Source: Alkalihalobacterium alkalinitrilicum
Lineage (GTDB): Bacteria; Bacillota; Bacilli; Bacillales; Bacillaceae_F
Length of the DNA: 64,000 nt
Direction of reading: 5' to 3'
Assembly: GCF_002019605.1 (NCBI RefSeq)
Contig: NZ_KV917368.1
Span: forward strand, 4,881,070-4,945,069
Of the stretch, positions 26,387-34,928 are shown one piece after another. Every line of letters starts with the position of its first letter. Positions within the stretch are counted from its first letter, which is position 1. The position numbers and the translations under genes are program-made. Below the pieces are notes generated by a model that was given only the letters and a program-made list of their open reading frames with translations, had not been told where the DNA came from and did no database searches.

Positions 26387-26903
26387 CTCTACTTAACTCC
26401 TTCCTTAGCTGTTGAATGGCAGTATGAACTCTAGATTTTGCTGTTCCTTCAGGGATCTTTGGAAAGCGTCCAATTTCGTCGTATGAGTATCCATAATAAT
26501 GTTTTAGTATGAGTGGGAGGCGTACGTCTTCAGATAATTGGTAGAGCTGTTCCACGGTGTCTGTCCATTTATCATTTGGTTGAAGAGATACTTTTTTTAT
26601 CAACTCACCATATTGTTGTTCTTTAACCCATTTGTTTTCCGTTTTTATCTTACGTAATGCATCGATATAAAGATTTGTACCGATTTGAATCAACCATGTT
26701 GAAAACTTTGCTTTTCCGTTATACTGATGAATTCTTTCAATACATTTCATCATCGTTTCTTGTGTGAGGTCATCCGCAAGGGAAGGCTGTAATGTTGCTT
26801 TAATTAAATAATGTTTTAAAAAAGAATAATTTTGTTGCAACAGCATAGCGAGTGCCTTCTTATTTCCTTTTTTTGCTTCCTTTATTAGTTGGTCTTCTCC
26901 CAT
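26379..26903 (-). CDS. ECF RNA polymerase sigma factor, SigY-like, 174 aa
   Basis: An extracytoplasmic-function sigma factor. Region 2 reads LADDLTQETMMKCIERI and AKFSTWLIQIGTNLYIDALRK; region 4 reads HYYGYSYDEIGRFPKIPEGTAKSRVHTAIQQLRK. The start at 26903 (MGEDQLIKE) follows AAGGAG; a longer frame to 26963 would run into the -10 of the promoter upstream and was rejected. Length matches SigY (178 aa). The gene order sigma, anti-sigma, membrane protein and the SigY-like promoter make it a SigY-type autoregulated operon. Confidence 0.85.
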   Translation of the reverse strand: MGEDQLIKEAKKGNKKALAMLLQQNYSFLKHYLIKATLQPSLADDLTQETMMKCIERIHQYNGKAKFSTWLIQIGTNLYIDALRKIKTENKWVKEQQYGELIKKVSLQPNDKWTDTVEQLYQLSEDVRLPLILKHYYGYSYDEIGRFPKIPEGTAKSRVHTAIQQLRKELSRDE

Positions 26904-26964
26904 GTAAAGATACTCCTTTTTAGAATTCGGAAGCTGATAAATCTGATTAAGTTGCTTTATCATT

Positions 26965-26992
26965 CATACGATTAGTGAATGTAATTCGTTCA
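26965..26992 (-). promoter_or_regulatory. ECF-type autoregulatory promoter
   Basis: On the minus strand TGAACG (26987-26992) is followed by 16 bases and CGTA (26967-26970). SigY in B. subtilis is reported to use TGAACG with a CGTC-type -10. The predicted start point leaves about 55 bases before the sigma gene. Confidence 0.6.
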
Positions 26993-27059
26993 AACTTTTT
27001 TTGAAAAATGTATTTTTAGTAAAATAACGATTTTCGGATTCTTAATGGTGAACCATATT

Positions 27060-29654
27060 TCACAAATCATTTCTATTATTATTGATTTGATGTTGTAACC
27101 ATTCGATCGCTTGGTCTTTATTTGTAATTTGTTCATTTAATATAGCAACTTCAAGGTCTAACAAAACCTTCGAAAACACAGGCCCTGGTTCTAATCCATG
27201 ACTTTTTAAATCTTCACCTGTTAATAGCATTCGAAGCTGACTACGTTTTTGTATATACTCGAACATATATGGGTGAGAGTCGGACTGTTCTTTTGAAGTG
27301 TAGAAAAGTATCGTTTCAACAGAATAGACCTTCAATATTCGATGTAATTCACCGCAACTTTTTAAGTTTTGCCAATCATGTATTGAATTTAAGGCAGAAA
27401 CTTCTTTCAAAAGCTTTCCGTCTTTTTTAGTTAAGGCAAAGTGCTTTGCTGCATCAACATCGTTTGCATAATAAAAAGGAATGAGGAAATACATAAACCA
27501 GCTTGGACTTTCGGAGATTGTCCTATCTGATTGATAATTTTTATAAACGTTTTCGAGTTGTACAGCATGGTTGTAACTTTGTGTTGCTTGATCGTCGTTG
27601 ATGCCAAATTGTTGCCAAAATTGAAGCTCAAATAGACGTTGCATTGCACGAGATGGAGAGGCATCGTTGAAAAGCTTTTCAAGTTCATGGTTTACTCTTG
27701 TCGCTGATAAAGCTTTCATTTTATCGATTGAAATAAGGGCTAGTTCTTTTGTTTGCTCATCCATGGAAAACTGGAAACGGGTCTCGAAGCGAACTGCACG
27801 CAGAATTCGAGTAGGATCCTCGATAAAGCTCAAATTATGTAGAATCTTGATCGTTTTTTCTTCAAGATGGGTTTTCCCAAGAAAAGGATCAACAAGTTGA
27901 CCAAAATTTTTGCGATCTAAACAAATGGCCATTGCATTAATCGTAAAGTCACGACGGTATAAATCTTCTTTCAAGGAAGAGTGTTCTACATCTGGTAGGG
28001 CCGCAGGGCAGTCATAATATTCGAGTCTTGATGATGTAATATCAATTTTTAATCCTGTAGGGTGCGTCCATGTTGCCGTACCAAAGTCTTCGTGTGTAAA
28101 AACTTCACCACCATAGTCTGATTCTAGATTATGAGCAAATGCGATTCCATCCCCTTCTACGACGATGTCAATATCATCATTTTCACGTCCTAACAAGATA
28201 TCACGGACGATTCCACCAATCAAATAAACCGACATATTCGTTTTGGTCGCAGTCGTACCAATTTCTTTTAATAACTGAAAAACATCTGTAGGAAGTCGAT
28301 TTTTCATTTTTGCACGTAAGTTATTTTGCAAATCATTCATGGCTGACTGCTGTAGATCTTCTTTTAGCGCTTGATTATGTAAAATTTCAATGACGTTCGT
28401 TCGTGATAAAATACCGACGAGTTTTCCATTATCAACAACGGGTAATCGTCCAATATCATGCTTAATCATTATCGTTTGTATTTCTTCTAACGATGTATTC
28501 GGCCCAATTGAAATTACTTTTGAACTCATATAGGCTTTTACTGGTGCATGTCCTAAACCATGATGAGTTGCTTTATCTAAATCACGTCTCGAAATAATTC
28601 CAAGCAGTTTATCCTCTTTGACAATCGGAAAACCTGTATGTCCATAACGATACATGAGGTGACCAGCTTCTTCGATCGTCATTTCAGGTGGAATTGTTTT
28701 GACAGGGCTAGCCATAATCACTTTCGCAGTAATTGCAGGTTTTAAGATCAGTTCAAGATTGTTTGTTACTTTTTTGACTACTGTTTCTAGGTCGGCGTGT
28801 TTTAATGTTGCGGACCCTGCTTTTTCGTGACCACCACCGCCCCATTCATATAGAATTGGAAGGAAATTAATTCGGTCAGAACTAGCTCTCCCAACGATAT
28901 AAATACGTTTTTGCATTTCTACAATGGTTAGAACAGCATCTGCACCTGTTGTTTCTAATAACTTTCTAGTTAATGTCGATAGTCCACCTTGAAACTTTTT
29001 CTGTTGATAAGAGCTAACAATAATATTTAATCCATCCATTTCAAATTCGGACGAGTGAAGGAGAAGGTGGTTAAATATTTCTTGTTGTTGTTGAAATAAC
29101 ATTTGATCAGAAAAACGTTGAATAATTTCTAAGCTCATTCCGTTTTCCATAAGAAAGCTTGCTGCTTGCAGGTCTCTTGAAGTTGTATTTGAATAAGTAA
29201 AAGATCCTGTGTCAGTATACATCCCTAAACCAAAAACCGTCGCTTCAAAAGGTGAGAGCGTAAAGGAACGTTGTCTAATTTCTTCTATAAGTAGTGTAAC
29301 GGTTGCACCAACAGCTTCAATGGCCCCTTTATCGCTCACCACATCTCCTTCTTGAGTAGGGTGATGATCATAGACGGTTATTTTCAGGTTGTCTCTATTG
29401 AGGTTCTTTGTATATTCACCCGTTCTTGTAAGAGAGGCAACATCAACAAGGATAAGCTCAGTAACAGTAGACCAGTCAATAAGATGATCTTGAACTAAAT
29501 CAAGACTATCTCGGTAAATCGCTAAAAATTGCTTTACTGCCGCATTTTGTTTATCAGATATAACCATTTTAGCATTAGGATAAAGTTTCTTTGCTGCAAG
29601 CATCGAAGCTAGTCCATCAAAGTCTGTATTAACGTGTGAAATAATAATTTCCAA
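27060..29654 (-). CDS. DHH-CBS-nucleotidyltransferase fusion, tRNA A-adding enzyme type, 864 aa
   Basis: Four parts are visible. A DHH phosphoesterase domain (HVNTDFDGLASM; Asp96-His-His98) and DHHA1 part (GGGGHEKAGSATL) fill residues 1-300. A CBS pair (GHTGFPIVKED and GRLPVVDNGKLVGILSR) lies at ~310-430. A class II nucleotidyltransferase head follows at ~475-600 (YLIGGIVRDILLG then NDDIDIVVEGDG, with metal Asp-x-Asp), and then the tRNA-binding body (RRDFTINAMAI, DPTRILRAVRFETRF). The same architecture is found in the Aquifex A-adding enzyme, which works with a separate CC-adding enzyme. It starts with TTG behind GGGGAGG. CC/A specificity is inferred. Confidence 0.88.
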   Translation of the reverse strand: MEIIISHVNTDFDGLASMLAAKKLYPNAKMVISDKQNAAVKQFLAIYRDSLDLVQDHLIDWSTVTELILVDVASLTRTGEYTKNLNRDNLKITVYDHHPTQEGDVVSDKGAIEAVGATVTLLIEEIRQRSFTLSPFEATVFGLGMYTDTGSFTYSNTTSRDLQAASFLMENGMSLEIIQRFSDQMLFQQQQEIFNHLLLHSSEFEMDGLNIIVSSYQQKKFQGGLSTLTRKLLETTGADAVLTIVEMQKRIYIVGRASSDRINFLPILYEWGGGGHEKAGSATLKHADLETVVKKVTNNLELILKPAITAKVIMASPVKTIPPEMTIEEAGHLMYRYGHTGFPIVKEDKLLGIISRRDLDKATHHGLGHAPVKAYMSSKVISIGPNTSLEEIQTIMIKHDIGRLPVVDNGKLVGILSRTNVIEILHNQALKEDLQQSAMNDLQNNLRAKMKNRLPTDVFQLLKEIGTTATKTNMSVYLIGGIVRDILLGRENDDIDIVVEGDGIAFAHNLESDYGGEVFTHEDFGTATWTHPTGLKIDITSSRLEYYDCPAALPDVEHSSLKEDLYRRDFTINAMAICLDRKNFGQLVDPFLGKTHLEEKTIKILHNLSFIEDPTRILRAVRFETRFQFSMDEQTKELALISIDKMKALSATRVNHELEKLFNDASPSRAMQRLFELQFWQQFGINDDQATQSYNHAVQLENVYKNYQSDRTISESPSWFMYFLIPFYYANDVDAAKHFALTKKDGKLLKEVSALNSIHDWQNLKSCGELHRILKVYSVETILFYTSKEQSDSHPYMFEYIQKRSQLRMLLTGEDLKSHGLEPGPVFSKVLLDLEVAILNEQITNKDQAIEWLQHQINNNRNDL

Positions 29655-30063
29655 TTTTATAATCCTCCCCTAATCATAAATCTATCTATTGGTTGTTTTG
29701 CGATATTATGTTTCTTCCTCGATAATAAGGCCGTTGTATTCCTAAGTAATTTTAAGGTGGTTGCTCATTGTTATTGTTTCCTTTTTCAATGAGTGCTAAC
29801 AATTCTATTTTACTTACATATGAGCACTTGTTCGATTAACATAGCTCGAACGAAGCCAATTAGCTCGTAATGAAGAAACTCTCGTAATTCGATTCATGCA
29901 TTTTCCCCTTCTATTCATTTTATCGAAAGATTGAGCTTAACGTTAAAGAATATTGCAAAATAAGTTAGAAGATTTAAAATGAGCTTTAATGAGGCCGTGC
30001 AATGCTTGATTGAGAGCTACTCGTATAATCGGATAGGGAAGGGGAGAGCTGATTTCGTCAGCT
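29655..30063. other. Intergenic stretch, 409 bp
   Basis: It separates the A-adding enzyme gene from the ABC permease gene. A perfect AGAGCTGA / TCAGCTCT hairpin at about 30045-30065 follows the permease stop and may end that operon, although no T-run follows on the minus strand. A 27-codon minus-strand frame behind GGGGAAA near 29890 was seen but is too weak to call. Otherwise nothing is recognisable. Confidence 0.4.
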
Positions 30064-30894
30064 CTATATTTGTTGCTCGGATAAGCGAAAACGGTCATTC
30101 CATTTCGAAGCGACTTGAAGAAGGATAATATTTAGGAACAATAAAATAAATCCAATGAGGATTAAAACAGTATGGCTTAAAAATAACAACCCTGTTAATT
30201 GACTGACGATAAGTCCAACAATCGGAAGGACAATAATCCCACCAAGTTGGTACGCCTCTTGATAACCCTTTACTTTAGCTGAAATAATAACGTTAAATAA
30301 AATGACGAGTAAACTAAGAAAAGGAGTGATCCAAACGATCAAAATCACCCAACCCCAGTTAGGAAAGATTATGCGATCAAACATAGGGTATGCTATGAAA
30401 TTGGTGACAACTCCATACAATATGGCTGTAATAAATGTAACAATGACAGCAGGAATAAAGGCCGATAAAATTTTCCCAATAAAGATTGTTTTCATAGAAA
30501 TAGGGGCAAATAATAAACTTTCTAACGTTTTCCTTTCTTTTTCACCAACAAAACTATTCGCTGAGATGACACTTGAAGCCATCGCTGGAATGAGCATAAA
30601 GAAAGGTGTGAACCCATAAAGTATGAAAAAGTAGACGAGCTGATGATTTAAAGAAGGTAGGCTTTCTAAAGTTTGTTTCAACGTTCCTTCAGGTAGATCT
30701 TGAATAACATTAACAATAACCTCCGTATTTCCAACAACGGTTAAATCAAACGCTCTAGCAGTGATTATTAGGGCACTTGGAACAACAATACCGAGAATGA
30801 ATGGAACGATCAACATAGGTAACCAAATTTGAATATTGGAAGTGATGGCCTTCATATCTTTCACAGCAATCGACCACATCGCTTTTTTATTCAT
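30064..30894 (-). CDS. ABC-2 type transporter permease, 276 aa
   Basis: The membrane part of an ABC exporter. It has six hydrophobic helices and the ABC-2 signature region SANSFVGEKERKTLESLLFAPIS before helix 3 (around residue 105). An extracytoplasmic loop lies between helices 1 and 2. The start overlaps the end of the ATPase gene by eight bases, so both form one unit, similar in size to yxlF-yxlG of the B. subtilis sigY operon and to NatAB. The ATPase is interrupted by an insertion sequence, so expression of this gene may be reduced or driven by the element. Confidence 0.85.
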   Translation of the reverse strand: MNKKAMWSIAVKDMKAITSNIQIWLPMLIVPFILGIVVPSALIITARAFDLTVVGNTEVIVNVIQDLPEGTLKQTLESLPSLNHQLVYFFILYGFTPFFMLIPAMASSVISANSFVGEKERKTLESLLFAPISMKTIFIGKILSAFIPAVIVTFITAILYGVVTNFIAYPMFDRIIFPNWGWVILIVWITPFLSLLVILFNVIISAKVKGYQEAYQLGGIIVLPIVGLIVSQLTGLLFLSHTVLILIGFILLFLNIILLQVASKWNDRFRLSEQQI

Positions 30895-31095
30895 GACGAT
30901 AACTCCTTCTAATTGTAAAATATAGAGCCTCTAGATTATTGTTTAAAATCTCAGCTGAGTACAATTTCCCATTATCTGTAACTTTTTTTAGTAGTTGAGA
31001 TACGGCTTCTAAATTAGGTAAAGTCAGTGTCATCCCATCGCTATCCTCAACTATAGAGAGATCTTGGTTGATTAACAATGAATGAGGGAAGACCC
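30887..31095 (-). pseudogene. ABC transporter ATPase, C-terminal fragment (split by IS)
   Basis: The last ~65 codons of the ABC ATPase, reading HSLLINQDLSIVED to the end FTIRRSYRHE, a typical DUF4162 tail of ABC-2 exporter ATPases. It lies downstream of the IS and in the same frame as the N-terminal fragment once the element and one target copy are removed. A TTG inside it could start translation but has no ribosome site. Confidence 0.8.
31086..31095. repeat. Target-site duplication, left copy
   Basis: GGGAAGACCC stands beside the left IS end and is repeated at 32711-32720. Because the element ends in C/G runs, the exact boundary is ambiguous: 4, 6, 8 or 10 bp all fit. Ten is preferred as closest to IS4-family habits. 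Confidence 0.7.
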
Positions 31096-31186
31096 CAATG
31101 TCATCAACTTAAGATTACAAAATATGTAAATGGATAAGATTGTCATAAAAATATTATTAACAGCACGAAAAACCACTTGACTTTTC

Positions 31187-31251
31187 AAAATCACCACAAT
31201 AATCGACCTGAATACCATTTTTTGGTATATCAACGATGAAGTGGTGATTTT
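31187..31251 (+). promoter_or_regulatory. Hairpin over the transposase start region
   Basis: AAAATCACCAC (31187-31197) pairs with GTGGTGATTTT (31241-31251); inside, ATACCA pairs with TGGTAT. The second arm contains the GGTGA ribosome site two to ten bases before the GTG start. Read-through RNA from outside would fold and hide this site, a known way that IS elements limit transposase made from external promoters. The role here is inferred. Confidence 0.6.
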
Positions 31252-31253
31252 TT

Positions 31254-32525
31254 GTGGCAAAAAGCCTGTTTTTAGAAGCTGTAGAGGTAACCCAGAACGT
31301 CCTACATGACTATGTTTTTAAGTGTGAATCACGTTCCAAACCAACCTATTTTACTCGTGAAGGGAGAAACAAATTAAATTTTATTAGCACTATTCTTTTT
31401 ATGCTCAATTTCGTGAAAAAAAGCTTTCAGATTGAGCTGGATGACTATTTTAAGCTTCTTGGAAATAGGACGGAAAGTATTAGTAAACAGGCGTTTTCTG
31501 AGGCTAGAAAGAAGATTAAACCGGAAGCATTTATAAAATTATTTGATACCATTGTGGATTGGTACTACAAGGAAAATCCTTATAAAAAATTTATGGGGTT
31601 TCGTATTTTCGCTATCGATGCATCCATCTTGGAAATAAATAATTCCATAAGATTAAGGGATGCCTTTGGCGTTTCGAAAGGCAGTTCTTTAGAACTGGCT
31701 CGCGCAATGGCATCCTGTATCTATGATACCGAAAATAATCTAATTGTAAAGGCTTTGATTACAAAATGTACAGATGGAGAACGGTCTGTCGCTATCAAAC
31801 TGATGAACAGCTTTAAAGATCACTTGAACAATAACGACCTTTTTCTTTTTGATCGAGGATATCCATCATTAGATTTTTTCGCTTATCTAATAGAATTAAA
31901 TGTAAAATTTATGATTAGAACACCTGTCAATTATTATAAATCTAGTATTAAATCTTCGGTGCCTGACCAAATAATTGAGCTTAAAAGAAAAGGGAGCGTG
32001 ATGCGCTTAAGGGCTATACGGTTTACACTGCCATCGGGTGAAGATGAGTTGCTCATCACAAATATAGAAGATGAAACATTTGGGATACAGGATTTTAAAA
32101 CACTCTATTTTAAGCGGTGGAGAATTGAAACAAAATATGATGAATTAAAAAATAAACTTCAACTTCAAAAGTTTACAGGTGATACTCCTCTTTCAGTTGA
32201 ACAAGATTTTTATGCGACCATGTTTCTAGCAAACATGGCTTCGCTAGTTAAACAAGAGGCTGACGAAATGATTGCCAAAGAGCAAGAAGGAAAGGATCTA
32301 AAATATGAATACACAGCTAACGCCAACGTTTTGACCGGTAAGCTGAAAGCTAATCTAGTCCGTATTATATTAGAGGAAAGTCCAAGACGACGTAAAAAGC
32401 TATATAAGCAAATGCTTGACGAAATCAAAAGGAATCGTACTCCCATAAGACCAGGTAGAAGTTTCAAACGTACTAAGGGGTTGCGAGCTAATAGAAACGG
32501 GCTAGTTCAGAAGTCTGCATTATAG
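31254..32525 (+). CDS. IS4-family DDE transposase, 423 aa
   Basis: An RNase-H-fold transposase. The first Asp lies in FAIDASILE, the second in LFDRGYPSLDFF, and the Glu in the YREK signature YFKRWRIETKYDELKNKLQ (Tyr, Arg, Glu and Lys in standard spacing). An N-terminal helical region with SISKQAFSEARKKI is the usual DNA-binding part. The C-terminal tail is rich in Arg and Lys. It starts with GTG. It is full length, with no stops or frameshifts. Confidence 0.93.
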   Translation: MAKSLFLEAVEVTQNVLHDYVFKCESRSKPTYFTREGRNKLNFISTILFMLNFVKKSFQIELDDYFKLLGNRTESISKQAFSEARKKIKPEAFIKLFDTIVDWYYKENPYKKFMGFRIFAIDASILEINNSIRLRDAFGVSKGSSLELARAMASCIYDTENNLIVKALITKCTDGERSVAIKLMNSFKDHLNNNDLFLFDRGYPSLDFFAYLIELNVKFMIRTPVNYYKSSIKSSVPDQIIELKRKGSVMRLRAIRFTLPSGEDELLITNIEDETFGIQDFKTLYFKRWRIETKYDELKNKLQLQKFTGDTPLSVEQDFYATMFLANMASLVKQEADEMIAKEQEGKDLKYEYTANANVLTGKLKANLVRIILEESPRRRKKLYKQMLDEIKRNRTPIRPGRSFKRTKGLRANRNGLVQKSAL

Positions 32526-32544
32526 CATTTAACGAAGTAAAATA

Positions 32545-32612
32545 GGATGCCTTAGGGTGATGTAAAAAAATGTAAAACATCTCCCGGGCATCCTATTGTC
32601 TTTTTTTAGTTG
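32545..32612 (+). terminator. Terminator inside the IS element
   Basis: AGGATGCC pairs with GGGCATCCT, with an inner GATGT / ACATC stem, followed by ATTGTCTTTTTTT. Confidence 0.7.
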
Positions 32613-32670
32613 TTTTCAGTATCATAGTTTGGAATTTTTCATTTTAATACTGTGTGGTTCATGAGAGTTA

Positions 32671-33411
32671 CTAATTGGGAACTAATTGGAAACTTGTCTT
32701 GATGACATTGGGGAAGACCCCCTTAATTTTAAGATGAATTTCATGTAAATATTTTCGTTCAAGCTCTTGCCTTGTACCTTCCTCAATTTTGCTACCATTT
32801 TCAATAAAGATATAACGATTACATACAGTTTCTAATTGCTCAAGAACGTGTGAGCAAATGAGGATTGTTGTTTTCTCTTGTTGGTTTAGTTGTTTTAAAT
32901 AAGATAAAACGAGTCTTATACCATCTGGATCTAAGCCATTTGTAGGTTCATCGAGGAATAATATTTTGGGTCGGTTTAGTAAGACTTTGGCAAGGTCGAG
33001 CCGCTTTTTCATCCCTGTACTGTACGTTCCGACTTTTCGATCTATAAATGGTTCGAGATGAAACAGTTGAATGAGTTCATCTATTCGTGCTTGGCTAATA
33101 TTGTTATAAAGAGAAGAAAAGAAGTTAAGATTATCTCGACCTGTCATATGTTCATAAAGACCTGCATTTTCTGTCATTGTGCCACTAATGGAGCGAATGT
33201 CGTTGCCATTATCGTTAGGGGAAAAACCAGCAATGTTTATTCCACCGCTACTTGAAGCAATTATGCCGTTCATTAATCTAATGAGTGTTGTTTTCCCTGA
33301 TCCATTAGGACCGATTAATCCCACAATTGCACCTTCTTCTATGGAAAAGCTCATATCTTGAATGACATTGTGATTACCAAATGACTTAAAAAGTTGTTTA
33401 ACAGCAATCAT
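32671..33411 (-). pseudogene. ABC transporter ATPase, N-terminal fragment (split by IS)
   Basis: The first ~234 codons of a 299-residue ATPase, followed by 12 codons read from the IS end. All core motifs are present: Walker A GPNGSGKTT, the signature YSTGMKKRLDLA, Walker B ILFLDEPTNGLD and the switch His in ICSHVLEQ. The fragment could still bind ATP, but it lacks the C-terminal domain. The gene would have been cotranscribed with the permease. Start ATG at 33411. Confidence 0.88.
32711..32720. repeat. Target-site duplication, right copy
   Basis: GGGAAGACCC directly after the right inverted repeat matches the left copy at 31086-31095. Confidence 0.7.
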
Positions 33412-33561
33412 GATCGTGCACCACCTTACAAATACATTTATGGATATGACGTTGCAGGGACGCTAATCGTTCATTTATTTTAAAAAATTTTTCGTTTCAT
33501 GTAACGTCTTTATGACTTTCCACGTCAATAGGGTAGTAAGAGAAATAAGTGAGGGGTTTCC

Positions 33562-33906
33562 ATGAAAAGAGTATTGTTGTTATTTTTTCTACACGTTCTA
33601 CTAGTAAGTGGGTGTGGCGATGGTGAAGAAGTGAATTTTTCAAGCATCACGGGATTAATTAGTGCAAAAGAAGGCAGTCGGATACTAGTCATTGAAAATG
33701 TGACACAGGAACAATTAGAACAGTTCGAAATAGATGAGATCCTTAATAAAGGATTGGGATCAGCAGCGATTTGGTTTGAAGTTGAAGATCAACAATTGTT
33801 TGACGACTTACGTGTTGGGGAAAAAGTACTTGTAGAATATGATATGGTAGCAGAATCATACCCAGGTCAATCGAAAGCGATTAATATTAGACGGTTAGAA
33901 GAATAA
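33562..33906 (+). CDS. DUF3221-like lipoprotein, 114 aa
   Basis: A short exported lipoprotein; the signal peptide ends in LVSGC with Cys18. The mature part has the small beta-barrel look of DUF3221 proteins: GLISAKEGSRILVIENV, AIWFEVEDQQLFDDLRVGEKV, then SYPGQSKAINIRRLE. GAGGGG precedes the ATG. It is a single gene converging with the SleB-like gene. The function of the family is not known to me. Confidence 0.8.
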   Translation: MKRVLLLFFLHVLLVSGCGDGEEVNFSSITGLISAKEGSRILVIENVTQEQLEQFEIDEILNKGLGSAAIWFEVEDQQLFDDLRVGEKVLVEYDMVAESYPGQSKAINIRRLEE

Positions 33907-33953
33907 AAAAAGGAGTCAGGCACCTTTAGTGGGCTAAAGGCACCTGACTCCTT
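33904..33953. terminator. Long hairpin terminator between convergent genes
   Basis: AAGGAGTCAGGCACCTTTA (33910-33928) pairs with TAAAGGCACCTGACTCCTT (33935-33953), 19 positions with two mismatches. A run of T on the minus strand makes it mainly the terminator of the SleB-like gene. Confidence 0.85.
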
Positions 33954-33966
33954 GGACTACATAAGA

Positions 33967-34560
33967 TTACTTAGCAAATACATGATTACCAATCGTTACT
34001 GTATGTTGACGAGTGGCAATCCAGTGGTTTGTAGCGATACGTGGATTATAGAAGAAAACTGATCCTGAGCCTTGTCCTCTAAAGGCTAAAGCTTCATTGA
34101 CCGCACGAATAGATTCGGCATCAGCAGCTCGGTTAATTCGACCGTTCTGTACTGGTGAGAATGCATAATGTCCATTGGATACTTCATTAATAACGCTGCG
34201 AACCGTATTCGGAAAATCTTTATGATCTACACGATTTAATACGACAGTCGCAACAGCTACCTTACCAGCGTAAGGTTCACCTTCAGCCTCAGCACGCACT
34301 AAACGTGCCATTAAGTCTCTTTCACTAGCAGTAACTCCTGCAGGAATAGATAATCTTTCTCCAGCAAAAACCATATCAGATGTTTTATTGTTAACTCTTT
34401 TAATAGATGAGATTGGAACACCATATTGATTTCCAATAATCCATAAGCTTTCTCCTGACCGTACAGTATGAGTTGTATTTGCATCTGCATTAGAAGTAAA
34501 TCCAAAAAGTAATAAACTCATTGTAAAGATAAAGCTAGATAACCAAATTCGTTTTTTCAT
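33967..34560 (-). CDS. LysM / SleB-type cell-wall hydrolase, 197 aa
   Basis: An exported peptidoglycan hydrolase. A signal peptide covers about residues 1-27 (cut near SNADA), one LysM domain spans 31-74 (HTVRSGESLW to LSIPAG), and a Hydrolase_2 (SleB/CwlJ) domain spans ~85-197, with the catalytic Glu91 in RAEAEGEPYAGK and the end FYNPRIATNHWI. SleB enzymes cut spore-cortex muramic-lactam glycan; SleB proper has a different N-terminal domain, so this may act in vegetative or mother cells (YkvT-like). It is monocistronic. Confidence 0.9.
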   Translation of the reverse strand: MKKRIWLSSFIFTMSLLLFGFTSNADANTTHTVRSGESLWIIGNQYGVPISSIKRVNNKTSDMVFAGERLSIPAGVTASERDLMARLVRAEAEGEPYAGKVAVATVVLNRVDHKDFPNTVRSVINEVSNGHYAFSPVQNGRINRAADAESIRAVNEALAFRGQGSGSVFFYNPRIATNHWIATRQHTVTIGNHVFAK

Positions 34561-34928
34561 AGTGTATTTCCTCCTTTTGTTCTCGTAAGCTCACAAACTA
34601 GGCTAACAAGAAATAGAGCTGATTACCTTAGGAGATGTTTTCCAACTGTTTTTAAGAGAGGTAAAAAAACTGTATAGGACAAGTGTTTGAGCATTTATAT
34701 TACAAATCTATTACTAACTGTGTAATAATCTATTAATTTACGGAAAAATACAAGAATAAAAACCTATCAAAGTACAGTAAAAGCCTTTAAACTATATGCT
34801 GAAGCCAGTTTTAGAAAATATGAAATAAGTAAAGTTGGAAAATAGACCCATCATTTTATCCTTTAATTATGCTAAAGTGAAATGGTCGAATATTCTTCGT
34901 ACAAAACATAGTTAATGGAGGTATTACA
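34561..34928. other. Intergenic stretch, 368 bp
   Basis: It divides the divergent SleB-like gene and the 87-aa secreted protein gene and must hold both promoters. No strong inverted repeat, operator or small gene was recognised. GGAGG at 34918-34922 is the ribosome site of the next gene. Confidence 0.4.

Larger units (their letters stand above)
31096..32710 (+). mobile_element. IS4-family insertion sequence, ~1.6 kb
   Basis: Terminal inverted repeats CCCCAATGTCATCAA (left, from 31093) and TTGATGACATTGGGG (right, to 32713) bound one transposase gene. A GGGAAGACCC duplication flanks it. A hairpin lies just before the transposase start and a terminator hairpin after it. The element appears complete. 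It splits an ABC ATPase gene and points against it. The intact ends and clean duplication suggest a recent insertion. Confidence 0.88.

Noticed and set aside
26904-26963. Longer sigma-factor start at 26963
   Set aside because: It would overlap the predicted -10 region and has no ribosome site; the ATG at 26903 has AAGGAG.
29860-29900. 27-codon minus-strand frame behind GGGGAAA
   Set aside because: Too short and without recognisable features; chance frames of this size are frequent.
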